The position numbers and the translations under genes were made by a program. The notes under the pieces were generated by a model that worked only from the letters and a program-made list of their open reading frames with translations, made no database searches and was not told the origin of the DNA. A DNA stretch of 64,000 nucleotides from Lysobacter_I brunescens (GTDB lineage: Bacteria > Pseudomonadota > Gammaproteobacteria > Xanthomonadales > Xanthomonadaceae), in contig NZ_JBHTIF010000001.1 of NCBI RefSeq assembly GCF_042677005.1, positions 2,418,001-2,482,000 of the forward strand, written 5' to 3'. Shown piece after piece: positions 43,223-52,179 of the stretch (position 1 is the first letter of the stretch; each line of letters opens with the position of its first letter).

Positions 43223-45205
43223 ATGCTGCAAGCCTTACGCGACAAATCCTCCGGCTGGATCGCCACGGTCATCCTGGGCCTGCTGACCATTCCCTTCGCG
43301 TTCTTCGGGATGGAGCAGTATCTGTTCCAGCGCACCGAAACCTTCGCCGCCAAGATCGAAACGCCCCCGGCCTGGTGGTCGGACGCGCCGGATTGGTGGG
43401 TGGTTCGCAAGGCGTTCTGGAGCAAGGACGAAATCACAGCGGACCAGTTCCGCAGTGCATTCGAGGACGAGCGCCAGCGTCGACGCCAGCAGGATGGCGA
43501 GAATTTCGATGCGCGCGAATTCGAGAGCATCGACAACAAGCGCAAGATCCTCGAACAGCTGGTCGACCAGCGCGTGATGCGCCTGGCCAGCGAGCGCGAC
43601 GGCTTCGTGGTCGGCAACGCCCAGGTCATCGACGCCATCCAGTCGATCCCGGCATTCCAGGTGGACGGCAAGTTCAGCGAGCAGCGCTACCGGCTCGCGC
43701 TGGCGTCGCTGGCGCCGCCGAAGACGCCGACGCAGTTCGACCAGGAAGTGCGCGACAGCCTCAAGCAGAGCTTCGTGGCGAGCCGCCTGCAGGAATCGGC
43801 GTTCGTCACGCCGTCCGAAGGCCAGCGCCTGCTGCGCATGCTCAACGAAAAGCGCGATGTGTCCTATGTGGCGCTGCCCGCGCCCACGCCCGACACCGCG
43901 CCGGTGACGCCCGCGGAGATCGCGAGCTGGTACAAGACGCATCCGAATGATTTCCGCGCGCCGGAGATGGTCACGCTCGAATACGTCGAGATCAACGCCG
44001 CGACCCTGCCGCCGCCGGTCGCACCGGACGAGCGCGCGCTGCAGGCGCGCTACGAGCAGGAAAAGGCGCGTTTCGTCGAACCCGAGCAGCGTCTCACCGC
44101 GCATATCCTGGTGAAGGTTGATGCGGGTGCGGATGCCGCGGCGCAGAAGGCGGCCGAAGCCAAGGCGCGCGATCTGCTGGCGAAGGCAAAGGCTCCGGGC
44201 GCTGATTTCGCGGCGCTTGCGCGACAGAACTCCGATGACGCCGGTTCGAAGGACGGCGGTGGCGACCTGGGTTGGGTCGCCAAGAACGGCCAGATGGTCA
44301 AGCCGTTCGAGGATGCGGTGTTCACGACCGCACCGGGCACGATCTCCGGGCCGGTCAAGTCCGAGTTCGGCTGGCACATCATCCAGGTGCGCGAGCTGAA
44401 GGCCGGGCGCGAGATGCCGTTCGAACAGGCGCGCCCCGAGCTGGAGCGCATGCTGGTCGAAACCGACCGCGAACGCGCCTACAACGACCTGACCGGCGCA
44501 CTTGTCGATCAGGCACTGAAGACGCCGTCGTCGATGAAGCAGGTGGCCGATGTGGCCAAGCTGCAGGTCCAGCGTGTCGGTCCGATCTCGCGCAACCAGG
44601 CGCAGGGCGTCCTCGCCAATCAGGCAGTGCTGCGCGCGGCCTTCTCCGAAGACGCGAAGACCCGTCGCAACGTCTCCGATCCGATCGAGGTCGCGCCCAA
44701 TCACAGCGTGATGATCCGCGTCGTCGACCACACCCCGGAACGTGTGCGTCCGCTGGCCGAACTGGGCCCGCAGATCGTCGCGGCGGTGCGTGCGGATCGT
44801 ACGCGCAAGGCCGCCGAGGCTCAGGCTGAGGCCATCGTCGCGCGCCTGAAGAAGGGCGAGACCCTGGCTGCGGTCGCCGGCGAGAAGCAGTTGACCGTGG
44901 AAACCGCCGCTGCCGTGCAGCGTGGCGCTCCCAGTCCGGATCCCGCCGTCAGCGAGGCCTATTTCCAGGTCGACGCGCCGGCTGCCGGCAAGGTCTCGCC
45001 GGGCAAGGCGCAGCTGCCGAACGGCCAGATGGTCGTGTTCGAGGTCACCAAGGTGATCGCTGGTCAGGACAGCGACATGCCGGCGGAAATCCGTGCCGCC
45101 TTCCTCGGCCAGTTGGCTCCGCGCCTGGGCGACCAGGATGCGCTGTCGGTCAGCAAGGACCAGCGCAAGCGGATGAAGGTCACCATCGCCGAAGATCGAC
45201 TCTGA
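43223..45205 (+). CDS. ppiD: Membrane-anchored periplasmic folding factor PpiD
   Basis: This 660-residue protein has one N-terminal membrane anchor (about 11-30, SGWIATVILGLLTIPFAFF) and a periplasmic SurA-like chaperone domain with the parvulin rotamase domain at about 289-390 (LTAHILVKVD to FGWHIIQVRELK). It works near the SecYEG exit on nascent secreted proteins. A second C-terminal parvulin-like lobe is degenerate. The start is the ATG that places the anchor at residue 11; no clear ribosome-binding site is visible. Position after hupB is the usual one. Confidence 0.93.
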   Translation: MLQALRDKSSGWIATVILGLLTIPFAFFGMEQYLFQRTETFAAKIETPPAWWSDAPDWWVVRKAFWSKDEITADQFRSAFEDERQRRRQQDGENFDAREFESIDNKRKILEQLVDQRVMRLASERDGFVVGNAQVIDAIQSIPAFQVDGKFSEQRYRLALASLAPPKTPTQFDQEVRDSLKQSFVASRLQESAFVTPSEGQRLLRMLNEKRDVSYVALPAPTPDTAPVTPAEIASWYKTHPNDFRAPEMVTLEYVEINAATLPPPVAPDERALQARYEQEKARFVEPEQRLTAHILVKVDAGADAAAQKAAEAKARDLLAKAKAPGADFAALARQNSDDAGSKDGGGDLGWVAKNGQMVKPFEDAVFTTAPGTISGPVKSEFGWHIIQVRELKAGREMPFEQARPELERMLVETDRERAYNDLTGALVDQALKTPSSMKQVADVAKLQVQRVGPISRNQAQGVLANQAVLRAAFSEDAKTRRNVSDPIEVAPNHSVMIRVVDHTPERVRPLAELGPQIVAAVRADRTRKAAEAQAEAIVARLKKGETLAAVAGEKQLTVETAAAVQRGAPSPDPAVSEAYFQVDAPAAGKVSPGKAQLPNGQMVVFEVTKVIAGQDSDMPAEIRAAFLGQLAPRLGDQDALSVSKDQRKRMKVTIAEDRL

Positions 45206-45232
45206 TCCGGCGAGGTTGGCGAGACACGAAAA

Positions 45233-45258
45233 AGCCCGGCTGCGAAGCCGGGCTTTTT
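45233..45258 (+). terminator. Intrinsic terminator of ppiD
   Basis: AGCCCGGC, TGCGAA, GCCGGGCT with an A run before and a T run after, lying between ppiD and the convergent fabI, so it may serve both. Confidence 0.9.
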
Positions 45259-45316
45259 CTTTGCATCGCGTTGTCCCTTCTGCGTGCGTCCGGCGACGGA
45301 TGCGCGCCTGCGGGGA

Positions 45317-46111
45317 TCAGTCGTAATGGATGCCGGTCATGCCGAGGATGTTGTAGCCGGCATCGACGTAGGTCACTTCGCCGGTGACGCCCGAAGCGAG
45401 ATCCGAGCTGAGGAAGGCGGCGACGTTGCCGACGTCCTCGATGGTGACCGTGCGGCGCAGCGGTGCGTTTTCCTCGACGTGGCCGAGGATCTTGCGGAAG
45501 CCCGCGATGCCGGCGGCGGCGAGCGTCTTGATCGGGCCGGCCGAGATCGCGTTGACGCGGATGCCTTCCGGACCGAGGTTGCAGGCGAGGTAGCGCACGC
45601 TGGATTCGAGGCTGGCCTTGGCCACGCCCATCAGGTTGTAACCGACCAGCGCGCGCTCGGCGCCGAGGTAGCTGAGGGTGAGGATCGAGGCCTTCCGGTT
45701 CTGCATCATCGGCCGGGCGGCCTTGGCCAGCGCCGAGAGCGAATACGCCGAGATGTCATGGGCGATGGCGAAATTCTCGCGGGTCAGGCCGTCGAGGAAC
45801 TGGCCGGCGATCGCTTCGCGCGGCGCGAAGGCGATGGCGTGGATCAGGATGTCGAAGCCGTCGTTCCAGTGCTTGCCCAGTTCGGCGAAGCAGGCTTCGA
45901 TCTGGGCATCGTCGGCCACGTCCAGCGGCAGCACGATGTTCGAACCGTACTCCTGCGCGGCGCTTTCGACGCGCGGGCGGAGCTTCTCGGTCTGGTAGGT
46001 GAAGGCCAGCTCGGCACCTTCGCGGTGCATGGCTTCGGCGATACCGGTGGCGATGGAGCGCTCGCTGGCGATGCCGGTGATGAGCGCGCGTTTGCCTTGC
46101 AGAAAACCCAT
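45317..46111 (-). CDS. fabI: Enoyl-[acyl-carrier-protein] reductase (NADH) FabI
   Basis: This 264-residue short-chain dehydrogenase-type enzyme makes the last reduction of each fatty-acid elongation round. It has the FabI nucleotide motif ALITGIASERSIATGIA (about 9-25), the Tyr-x6-Lys-type pair in SYLGAERALVGYNLMGVAKAS (the Tyr and Lys of the active site are present) and the AGPIKTLAAAGI substrate loop. Many Xanthomonas rely on FabV; presence of FabI here favours a Lysobacter/Luteimonas-type genome, as an inference. It is monocistronic on the minus strand. Confidence 0.95.
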   Translation of the reverse strand: MGFLQGKRALITGIASERSIATGIAEAMHREGAELAFTYQTEKLRPRVESAAQEYGSNIVLPLDVADDAQIEACFAELGKHWNDGFDILIHAIAFAPREAIAGQFLDGLTRENFAIAHDISAYSLSALAKAARPMMQNRKASILTLSYLGAERALVGYNLMGVAKASLESSVRYLACNLGPEGIRVNAISAGPIKTLAAAGIAGFRKILGHVEENAPLRRTVTIEDVGNVAAFLSSDLASGVTGEVTYVDAGYNILGMTGIHYD

Positions 46112-46203
46112 GGTGGTCTCGTGACGTGTGTCGAATCGGAAACCCTAGTGTGCCATGCGTCCCCGACCATCGGATGCCGTATGGACGCGGCGGGGCCGGG
46201 GCC

Positions 46204-47016
46204 TCAGGCCCGGAACACGTTCTTCCATTCGCGCAGCGCGGCGAAGGTCTCGACGCGATCCACGGGCTGTCGGCCGAGTCGCGTCGCCGCCGACGCGCGG
46301 ATCGCGGGGTCGTCGCAGCGCAGGAAGGGGTTGGTCGCGCGTTCCTCGGCCAGCGTCACCGGCAGGGTGGGTTGCAGGCGTTCGCGCAGGTCGCGGACGG
46401 CCTCGGCACGCGCCTGCAGGGCGGCGTTGCCCGGATCCACGGCGAGTGCGAAGGCGGCGTTCGACCAGGTGTATTCATGCGTGCAGCAGACGCGGGTGTC
46501 GCCAGGCAGGGCGGCCAGGCGATCCAGCGAGGCGAGCATCTGCCCGGGCGTGCCCTCGAACAGGCGGCCGCAGCCGAGGCTGAACAGGGTGTCGCCGCAG
46601 AACAGCAGCGGCGCGCCGCCGGCATCGCCCGCATTGAACGCGATGTGACTGCGGGTATGGCCGGGCACCGCCAGCGTGTCGAAGTCGATGCCGGCGACGC
46701 GGACGCGCTCGCCGTCGTCCACGCGCCGGGTCGCCAGCGGGATCCGGTCGTCGTGCGGCGCGACGATCTCGATGCCCGGCACGGCGGCGGCGAGCGCGGC
46801 GAGACCGCCGATATGGTCGTTGTGGTGGTGCGTCACCAGGATGGCGACCAGCCGCAGGCCGTTGGCCATCGCCGCCAGGACCGGCGTGGCATCGCCGGGA
46901 TCGACCACCAGCGCGGCGCCGTCGTCGCCGGCCAGCGTCCAGATGTAGTTGTCCTCGAAGGCGGGCAGGGGGATCGGAACGCAGGGCGGCAGGGGAGTCG
47001 ATGCGAAGGCAGGCAT
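46204..47016 (-). CDS. gloB: Hydroxyacylglutathione hydrolase (glyoxalase II)
   Basis: This 270-residue metallo-beta-lactamase-fold enzyme hydrolyses S-lactoylglutathione in methylglyoxal detoxification. The metal motif is THHHNDHIGG (about 82-91). Further ligands are in VPGHTRSH (His near 136), FCGDTLFSLGCGRLFEG (Asp near 157) and CTHEYTWSN (His near 192). The C-terminal domain with NPFLRCDDPAIR matches the family. It is divergent, by only 44 bases, from the yafS-like gene; the order gloB, yafS, rnhA, dnaQ is the same as in E. coli. Confidence 0.94.
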   Translation of the reverse strand: MPAFASTPLPPCVPIPLPAFEDNYIWTLAGDDGAALVVDPGDATPVLAAMANGLRLVAILVTHHHNDHIGGLAALAAAVPGIEIVAPHDDRIPLATRRVDDGERVRVAGIDFDTLAVPGHTRSHIAFNAGDAGGAPLLFCGDTLFSLGCGRLFEGTPGQMLASLDRLAALPGDTRVCCTHEYTWSNAAFALAVDPGNAALQARAEAVRDLRERLQPTLPVTLAEERATNPFLRCDDPAIRASAATRLGRQPVDRVETFAALREWKNVFRA

Positions 47017-47060
47017 GGTCGGCGTGTCGGGTCCGGTTGCGGGCTGGGTACAATGACGCG

Positions 47061-47726
47061 ATGCCTGCATTGTCCCACTCCCAGACGCCCGAGGCCGTGA
47101 CGCAGCAGTGGTACCAGCTGCCGGCGGGTCTCCCGGTGCTGGAGAGCGAGCAGACGGCGGTCGCCGATGCGCTCGCGGCCCATCCGGTCGTCGGCCTGCC
47201 CTGGCTGTGGCTGTCGCCGGTGACCGACGGCGAAGCACCGGCCGGGCGCGGCCTGCGCCTGACCGGCAGCGACGCCCATTGGCAGGGGCCGATCGTCTGC
47301 AGGCTGCCCCTGCCGCTGGCGAGCGAATCCCTCGGCGCGATCGTGCTGCAGCACCTGCCGCTGGCGTCGGCCGATGCGCGTTCGCGATTGCTCGACGAAT
47401 GTGCGCGATTGCTGGTGCCGGGCGGCCGCCTGGCGGTCTTCGCGCTCAATCCCTTGTCGCCCTACCGACTGCGTCTGCGTCGTGGTCGCCCTTGCGTGGA
47501 AGATCCCGCGACCTGGCGCCGCCACATGGTCGATGCCGGGCTGAGTCCCGAATCCTCGGCGCAGGGCATCGGCCCGCAGTGGTCGCCGGTCGCATCGCCC
47601 AGCCTGCAGTCCGGTCCCGGCCTGCGCGTCGCCTACCTGCAGCGCGCCGAGAAGCGCGCGCTCCCCCTCACGCCGGTTCGCCAGCGCAAGCCGCTCGGGC
47701 TGGCCGACGGCGTGCCGGTCACCTGA
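47061..47726 (+). CDS. YafS-like methyltransferase-fold protein
   Basis: This 221-residue protein resembles class I SAM methyltransferases in its late motifs (LPLASESLGAIVLQHLPLA, then DECARLLVPGGRLAVFALNPLS, about 89-133). The usual SAM-binding Gly-rich motif I cannot be found; instead GLPWLWLSPVTDGEAPAGRGLRL sits at that position. The best guide to its identity is position: between divergent gloB and rnhA, exactly where E. coli has yafS. Its substrate is unknown, and it may bind no SAM. rnhA follows after 20 bases. Confidence 0.78.
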   Translation: MPALSHSQTPEAVTQQWYQLPAGLPVLESEQTAVADALAAHPVVGLPWLWLSPVTDGEAPAGRGLRLTGSDAHWQGPIVCRLPLPLASESLGAIVLQHLPLASADARSRLLDECARLLVPGGRLAVFALNPLSPYRLRLRRGRPCVEDPATWRRHMVDAGLSPESSAQGIGPQWSPVASPSLQSGPGLRVAYLQRAEKRALPLTPVRQRKPLGLADGVPVT

Positions 47727-47746
47727 TCCATGTCGAAGCGCTCCTG

Positions 47747-48238
47747 ATGACGAATTCCCCGATCGACCCGACGATGAAACACGTCGAAATCCATACCGAC
47801 GGCGCCTGCCTCGGCAACCCCGGCCCGGGCGGCTGGGCCGCGCTGCTGCGCTACCGCGAGCGCGAGCGCGAACTGGCCGGCGGCGAGGCGCAGACCACCA
47901 ACAACCGCATGGAGCTGATGGCGGCGATCGTCGGCCTGGAGACCCTGAGCGAGCCGTGTCGGGTGACCCTGTTCACCGATTCCCAGTACGTGCGCCAGGG
48001 CATCACCGAATGGCTGCCGAACTGGGTGCGCCGGCATTGGAAGACCGCCGGCGGCGATCCGGTGAAGAATCGCGATCTCTGGGAGCGGCTGCATGCCGCC
48101 AGCCAGCGCCACACCATCGACTGGCGCTGGGTGAAGGGCCACTCCGGCGACCCCGACAACGAACGCGTCGATACCCTGGCCCGCGACCAGGCCACGCTGC
48201 TCAAACAGGACGCCACCCGGGAGGCCAGACGCGCATGA
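47747..48238 (+). CDS. rnhA: Ribonuclease HI
   Basis: This enzyme removes RNA from RNA-DNA hybrids (R-loops, primers). Catalytic residues are in order: TDGACLGNPGPGGW (Asp), RMELMA (Glu), FTDSQYV (Asp) and GHSGDPDNERVD (His, Asp). From the ATG at 47747 the product has 163 residues; a second ATG at 47774 (MKHVEIHTDG) gives 154, nearer the usual 155. Neither has a strong ribosome-binding site, so the shorter form may be the real one. The stop overlaps dnaQ by 4 bases. Confidence 0.95.
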   Translation: MTNSPIDPTMKHVEIHTDGACLGNPGPGGWAALLRYRERERELAGGEAQTTNNRMELMAAIVGLETLSEPCRVTLFTDSQYVRQGITEWLPNWVRRHWKTAGGDPVKNRDLWERLHAASQRHTIDWRWVKGHSGDPDNERVDTLARDQATLLKQDATREARRA

Positions 48239-48951
48239 GGCAGATCGTCCTCGATACCGAAACCACCGGTCTGGAATGGAAGAAGGGCAACCGTGTCGTC
48301 GAAATCGGCTGCGTCGAGTTGATCGAACGCCGACCGAGCGGTCGCACCTGGCAGCAGTACATCCATCCCGAGCGCGAGTTCGAGCCCGGCGCGCAGGAAG
48401 TGACCGGACTGACCCTGGAGTTCCTCGCCGACAAACCGAAGTTCGCCGAAATCGCGGACGCTTTCCTCGATTTCGTCCGCGATGCCGAGCTGATCATCCA
48501 CAACGCTGCGTTCGACGTCGGCTTCCTCGACTACGAGCTGTCGCTGCTCGGGCCGCAGTACGGCCGCCTTCGCGACCACGTCGCCGGGGTGGAGGATTCG
48601 CTGCTCATGGCCCGGCAGCGCTTCCCCGGGCAGCGCAACTCGCTGGACGCGCTGTGCAGGCGACTGGGCGTCGACAATACCCATCGTCAGTTGCATGGCG
48701 CGCTGCTCGACTCGCAGTTGCTGGCCGAGGTCTACCTCGCGCTGACCTCGGGGCAGAGCGAGATCGGCTTCGGCGCACCGGCGACCGAGGAGGAGGGCAC
48801 CGGCGGGGCTGCGGCCGCGTTCGCGGCCACGGTGCTCGATCCGGCCCAGCGTCCCCGCGTCCGGGTGGCCGATGACGAGCTGGCCGCGCATGCTGCCCGT
48901 ATCGAGGCGATCCGCAAGAAGGCCGGCCGTTGCCTCTGGGATCCGGCCTGA
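48235..48951 (+). CDS. dnaQ: DNA polymerase III epsilon subunit (proofreading exonuclease)
   Basis: This 238-residue 3'-5' exonuclease has the DEDDh motifs LDTETTG (7-13), HNAAFDVGFLDYE (about 89-101) and HGALLDSQLLAEVY (about 148-161). The C-terminal segment (about 190-238) is the alpha-subunit-binding tail. It starts within the rnhA stop (ATGA). The rnhA-dnaQ pair is widely conserved, and both act on replication fidelity and hybrids. Confidence 0.95.
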   Translation: MRQIVLDTETTGLEWKKGNRVVEIGCVELIERRPSGRTWQQYIHPEREFEPGAQEVTGLTLEFLADKPKFAEIADAFLDFVRDAELIIHNAAFDVGFLDYELSLLGPQYGRLRDHVAGVEDSLLMARQRFPGQRNSLDALCRRLGVDNTHRQLHGALLDSQLLAEVYLALTSGQSEIGFGAPATEEEGTGGAAAAFAATVLDPAQRPRVRVADDELAAHAARIEAIRKKAGRCLWDPA

Positions 48952-49007
48952 CCCCGGCGATCCCTCCCCGACGATCCCCGGCAAGGACGCCATCCGTCCG
49001 CCGCGCC

Positions 49008-49036
49008 TTGAATCGGACCGTACGTTGCGGTACATA
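49008..49036 (+). promoter_or_regulatory. Candidate promoter for the small secreted protein
   Basis: TTGAAT, 17 bases, TACATA. It would leave a leader of about 145 bases before the GTG at 49186. The leader shows no recognised riboswitch. Confidence 0.45.
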
Positions 49037-49185
49037 GCTGAACCGAAGACGAGGCGCGTCACGGGCGCGCAGGATGTCCCCGGTCTGACCTGATGGTCGC
49101 ACCGGTGCAAGGAAATCGCATCACGCGGACCCATCCGGTGATCCGCCATCTGGTTACCCCCATGGAAACGCAAAAGGAGTAGGGC

Positions 49186-49491
49186 GTGAAGAAGACAGTA
49201 CTCGCCGCTGCGATCGTGATCGCCGCATCGGTCATCGGTTCGGCGCAGGCCGGCACCTACAAGACCGTTCCGTACGGCAACAATCCCTTCCTGTTCTGCA
49301 AGTACGGCATGCCCAGCGATGGCTGGGTGTCGCAGGGCGACGGGAAGTGGCGCAAGATCGTGAAGCGCCCGAACAAGCGCTGGATCTCGACCTTCGAGGA
49401 CGTGTGCAGCACTCGCAACGGTCGCGACATCACGCCGGATCCGGCCAACCAGCAGGCGGCCAACGGCCGCGATCCCGCGCTGGTTCCCTGA
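49186..49491 (+). CDS. Small secreted protein of unknown function
   Basis: This 101-residue protein has a clear Sec signal peptide (MKKTVLAAAIVIAASVIGSAQA, cut before GTYK). The ~79-residue mature part is basic in the centre (KWRKIVKRPNKRW) and has two Cys residues, about 37 apart, that could form a disulphide. The last third is Asn/Pro-rich. The start is GTG with AAAGGAG 6 bases before it. I know no family. It has its own promoter candidate and a strong terminator, so it is probably a real, single-gene unit. Confidence 0.75.
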   Translation: MKKTVLAAAIVIAASVIGSAQAGTYKTVPYGNNPFLFCKYGMPSDGWVSQGDGKWRKIVKRPNKRWISTFEDVCSTRNGRDITPDPANQQAANGRDPALVP

Positions 49492-49548
49492 TCGAGGCTT
49501 GCGCGACCCCGTGCGGGTCGCGGAGCTGTTTTGCCCGAGTCATCAACG

Positions 49549-49582
49549 AAACCCGGATGCGTGCCACGCATCCGGGTTTTTT
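49549..49582 (+). terminator. Intrinsic terminator before rmlB
   Basis: AAACCCGGATGCG, TGCCA, CGCATCCGGGTTT and six T residues. It is 57 bases after the small secreted gene. Confidence 0.94.
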
Positions 49583-49660
49583 CGTTCATGGGCGGTCGGG
49601 AGTGGTCCGGGGGCTGCCTGTACAATGGCCCATCCCTTTCCCCCGAAGACAGGAACTCAC

Positions 49661-50716
49661 GTGTCGACATGGTTGGTGACCGGCGGTGCCGGTTTCATCG
49701 GTGGCAACTTCGTGCTGGATGCAGTGTCGCGTGGCGTTCGCGTGGTGAACCTGGACCTGCTGACCTACGCCGGCAATCCGGACACCCTGGCGGCGATCTC
49801 GACCCATGACGGATATCGTTTCGTCCAGGGAGATATCGGCGACCGCGCCCTGGTCGCCGCGCTGCTGGCCGAACACCGGCCGGACGCGATCGTCAACTTC
49901 GCTGCCGAAAGCCACGTCGACCGTTCGATCGACGGCCCGGCCGCCTTCGTCCAGACCAATGTCGTCGGTACGCTCGGCCTGCTCGAATGTGCTCGTGATT
50001 ACTGGAAGTCGCTCGACGGCGCAGCACGCGACGACTTCCGCTTCCTGCACGTCTCGACCGACGAGGTCTACGGCTCGCTGGGCGACATCGGCAAGTTCAC
50101 CGAAACCACGTCCTACGCGCCGAATTCGCCGTACTCCGCGTCGAAGGCAGCGTCCGACCACCTGGTCCGCGCGTTCCACCACACCTACGGCCTGCCGACG
50201 CTGACCACGAACTGCTCGAACAACTACGGGCCGTTCCAGTTCCCCGAAAAGCTCATCCCGCTGATCATCGCCAAGGCGCTGGCCGGCGATGCCCTGCCGG
50301 TCTACGGCGACGGCCGCAACGTCCGCGACTGGCTGTACGTGGGCGACCACTGCAGCGCCATCCGTGCCGTGCTCGAGCGCGGTCGCATCGGTGAGGTCTA
50401 CAACGTCGGCGGCGACGCCGAACGCGAGAACATCGTCGTGGTGAAGACGATCTGCGCGCTGCTCGACGCGCGTCGCCCGCTGGCCGATGGCCGCGCGCGC
50501 GAATCGCTGATCACCTTCGTCAAGGACCGCCCTGGCCACGACCGCCGCTACGCCATCGATGCGACCAAGCTGAAGTCCGAACTGGGCTGGGCGCCGTCGG
50601 TGACCTTCGAGGAAGGCATCGCGCGTACCGTCGACTGGTATCTCGATCACCAGGACTGGGTGAGCCGCGTGCTCGACGGCAGCTATCGCCTGGAACGCAT
50701 CGGGAGCGCCGCATGA
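49661..50716 (+). CDS. rmlB: dTDP-glucose 4,6-dehydratase
   Basis: Second step of dTDP-L-rhamnose synthesis. The 351-residue SDR enzyme has NAD-binding GGAGFIGGN (8-16), the STDEVYG motif (about 130-136) with catalytic Asp-Glu, and the YxxxK motif in SPYSASKAASD (about 156-166). A GTG start is used (49661, AGGA before it). The operon rmlB-rmlA-rmlC-rmlD follows in the usual Xanthomonas order, feeding rhamnose to LPS O-antigen or exopolysaccharide. Confidence 0.96.
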   Translation: MSTWLVTGGAGFIGGNFVLDAVSRGVRVVNLDLLTYAGNPDTLAAISTHDGYRFVQGDIGDRALVAALLAEHRPDAIVNFAAESHVDRSIDGPAAFVQTNVVGTLGLLECARDYWKSLDGAARDDFRFLHVSTDEVYGSLGDIGKFTETTSYAPNSPYSASKAASDHLVRAFHHTYGLPTLTTNCSNNYGPFQFPEKLIPLIIAKALAGDALPVYGDGRNVRDWLYVGDHCSAIRAVLERGRIGEVYNVGGDAERENIVVVKTICALLDARRPLADGRARESLITFVKDRPGHDRRYAIDATKLKSELGWAPSVTFEEGIARTVDWYLDHQDWVSRVLDGSYRLERIGSAA

Positions 50717-51600
50717 CCGCGCGCAAGGGCATCATCCTCGCCGGCGGTTCCGGCACCCGGTTGTATCCGATCACGCAGGCAGTCAGCAAGCAGCTGCTGC
50801 CGGTCTACGACAAGCCGATGATCTACTACCCGCTCAGCGTGCTGATGCTGGCCGGGATCCGCGAGGTGCTGGTCATCAACACACCGCACGAGCAGGTGCT
50901 GTTCAAGGCCCTGCTCGGCGATGGCTCGCAGTGGGGCATGCGCATCGAATACGCCGTGCAGCCGAGCCCGGACGGGTTGGCGCAGGCCTACCTCATCGGC
51001 CGCGATTTCGTCGACGCCCAGCCCAGTTGCCTCGTGCTCGGCGACAACATCTTCCACGGCCCCGGCCTCACCGCGATGCTGCGCGAAGCCGACACCCTGC
51101 AGCACGGTGCGACCGTGTTCGGCTACTGGGTGCGCGATCCGGAGCGTTACGGCGTGGCCGAATTCGACGACACTGGCAAGGTCATCGGGCTCGAAGAGAA
51201 ACCGGAAAAGCCGAAGTCGCACTATGCCGTCACCGGCCTGTATTTCTACGACGGCCGCGCCAGCGATTTCGCAGCGGATCTGAAGCCTTCGGCACGTGGC
51301 GAGCTGGAAATCACCGATCTCAACCGACGCTATCTCGAAGACGGCTCGCTGCATTTGCAGCGCCTCGGTCGCGGCTATGCCTGGCTTGATACCGGCACCC
51401 ACCAGTCGCTGCTCGAAGCCTCGAACTACATCGAGACCATCGAGGCTCGCCAGGGGCTGCGCGTGTGCTGCCCGGAGGAAATCGCCTGGAACAATCGCTG
51501 GATCGATGCTGCGCAGCTCGAACGTCTCGCCAAGCCGCTGGTGAAGAACGGCTACGGCCAATACCTGCTCGGTCTGGCCGAGCGCGGCTTCGTTCCCTGA
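50713..51600 (+). CDS. rmlA: Glucose-1-phosphate thymidylyltransferase
   Basis: First step of the rhamnose pathway, making dTDP-glucose. The 295-residue enzyme has the nucleotide-binding signature GGSGTRLYPIT (about 10-20), KQLLPVYDKPMIYYPLS and the VLGDNIFHG Asp motif (about 108-116). Allosteric inhibition by dTDP-rhamnose is known for the family. It overlaps rmlB by 4 bases (ATGA). Confidence 0.97.
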   Translation: MTARKGIILAGGSGTRLYPITQAVSKQLLPVYDKPMIYYPLSVLMLAGIREVLVINTPHEQVLFKALLGDGSQWGMRIEYAVQPSPDGLAQAYLIGRDFVDAQPSCLVLGDNIFHGPGLTAMLREADTLQHGATVFGYWVRDPERYGVAEFDDTGKVIGLEEKPEKPKSHYAVTGLYFYDGRASDFAADLKPSARGELEITDLNRRYLEDGSLHLQRLGRGYAWLDTGTHQSLLEASNYIETIEARQGLRVCCPEEIAWNNRWIDAAQLERLAKPLVKNGYGQYLLGLAERGFVP

Positions 51601-51611
51601 CACGCCGCCCC

Positions 51612-52172
51612 ATGAAGATCATCGAAACGGATCTGCCCGGCTGCATCGTCATCGAGCCGCATGTCTTCCATGACAGCCGTGGCTTCTTCTACGAATCGTT
51701 CAACCGTGACAAGTGGGCTGGAGCTGGCTTCTCCTTTCCCGAATTCGTTCAGGGCAACGTGTCTTCCTCGGCGCACGGCGTGCTGCGTGGCCTGCATTAC
51801 CAGTGGCCGAAGCCACAGGGCAAGTTGGTCTCGGTGATCGAAGGTGAAGCTTGGGATGTTGCCGTCGATATCAGAAGAGGATCGCCAAGCTTCGGTCGCT
51901 GGACGGCCGTGCTGCTCAGCGCGGAGAACAAGCGTCATTTCTGGATTCCGGAAGGCTTTGCGCACGGTTTCGCGACCCTGAGCGCGCGCGCGGTGTTCTC
52001 CTATCTCTGTACCGAGACCTATGATCGCGAGGCCGATGCAGCGATCCGCTGGAACGATGCTGATCTCGCCATCGACTGGCCGATCTCCGCGCCGTCGCTG
52101 TCGGAGAAGGATGCGAAAGCGCCGTTCCTTGCAGACGTGCCCGAGGCACGGTTGCCCGTCTTCGCAGGCTGA
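51612..52172 (+). CDS. rmlC: dTDP-4-dehydrorhamnose 3,5-epimerase
   Basis: This 186-residue cupin-type epimerase has DSRGFFYESFN (about 21-31), VLRGLHYQWPKPQGKLV (about 57-73, with the catalytic His) and FWIPEGFAHGFATLS (about 117-131). The Tyr in YLCTETYD is also kept. It lies 11 bases after rmlA. Its codon use is slightly less GC-rich than the neighbours, but it is intact. Confidence 0.96.
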   Translation: MKIIETDLPGCIVIEPHVFHDSRGFFYESFNRDKWAGAGFSFPEFVQGNVSSSAHGVLRGLHYQWPKPQGKLVSVIEGEAWDVAVDIRRGSPSFGRWTAVLLSAENKRHFWIPEGFAHGFATLSARAVFSYLCTETYDREADAAIRWNDADLAIDWPISAPSLSEKDAKAPFLADVPEARLPVFAG

Positions 52173-52179
52173 GGTCGCG

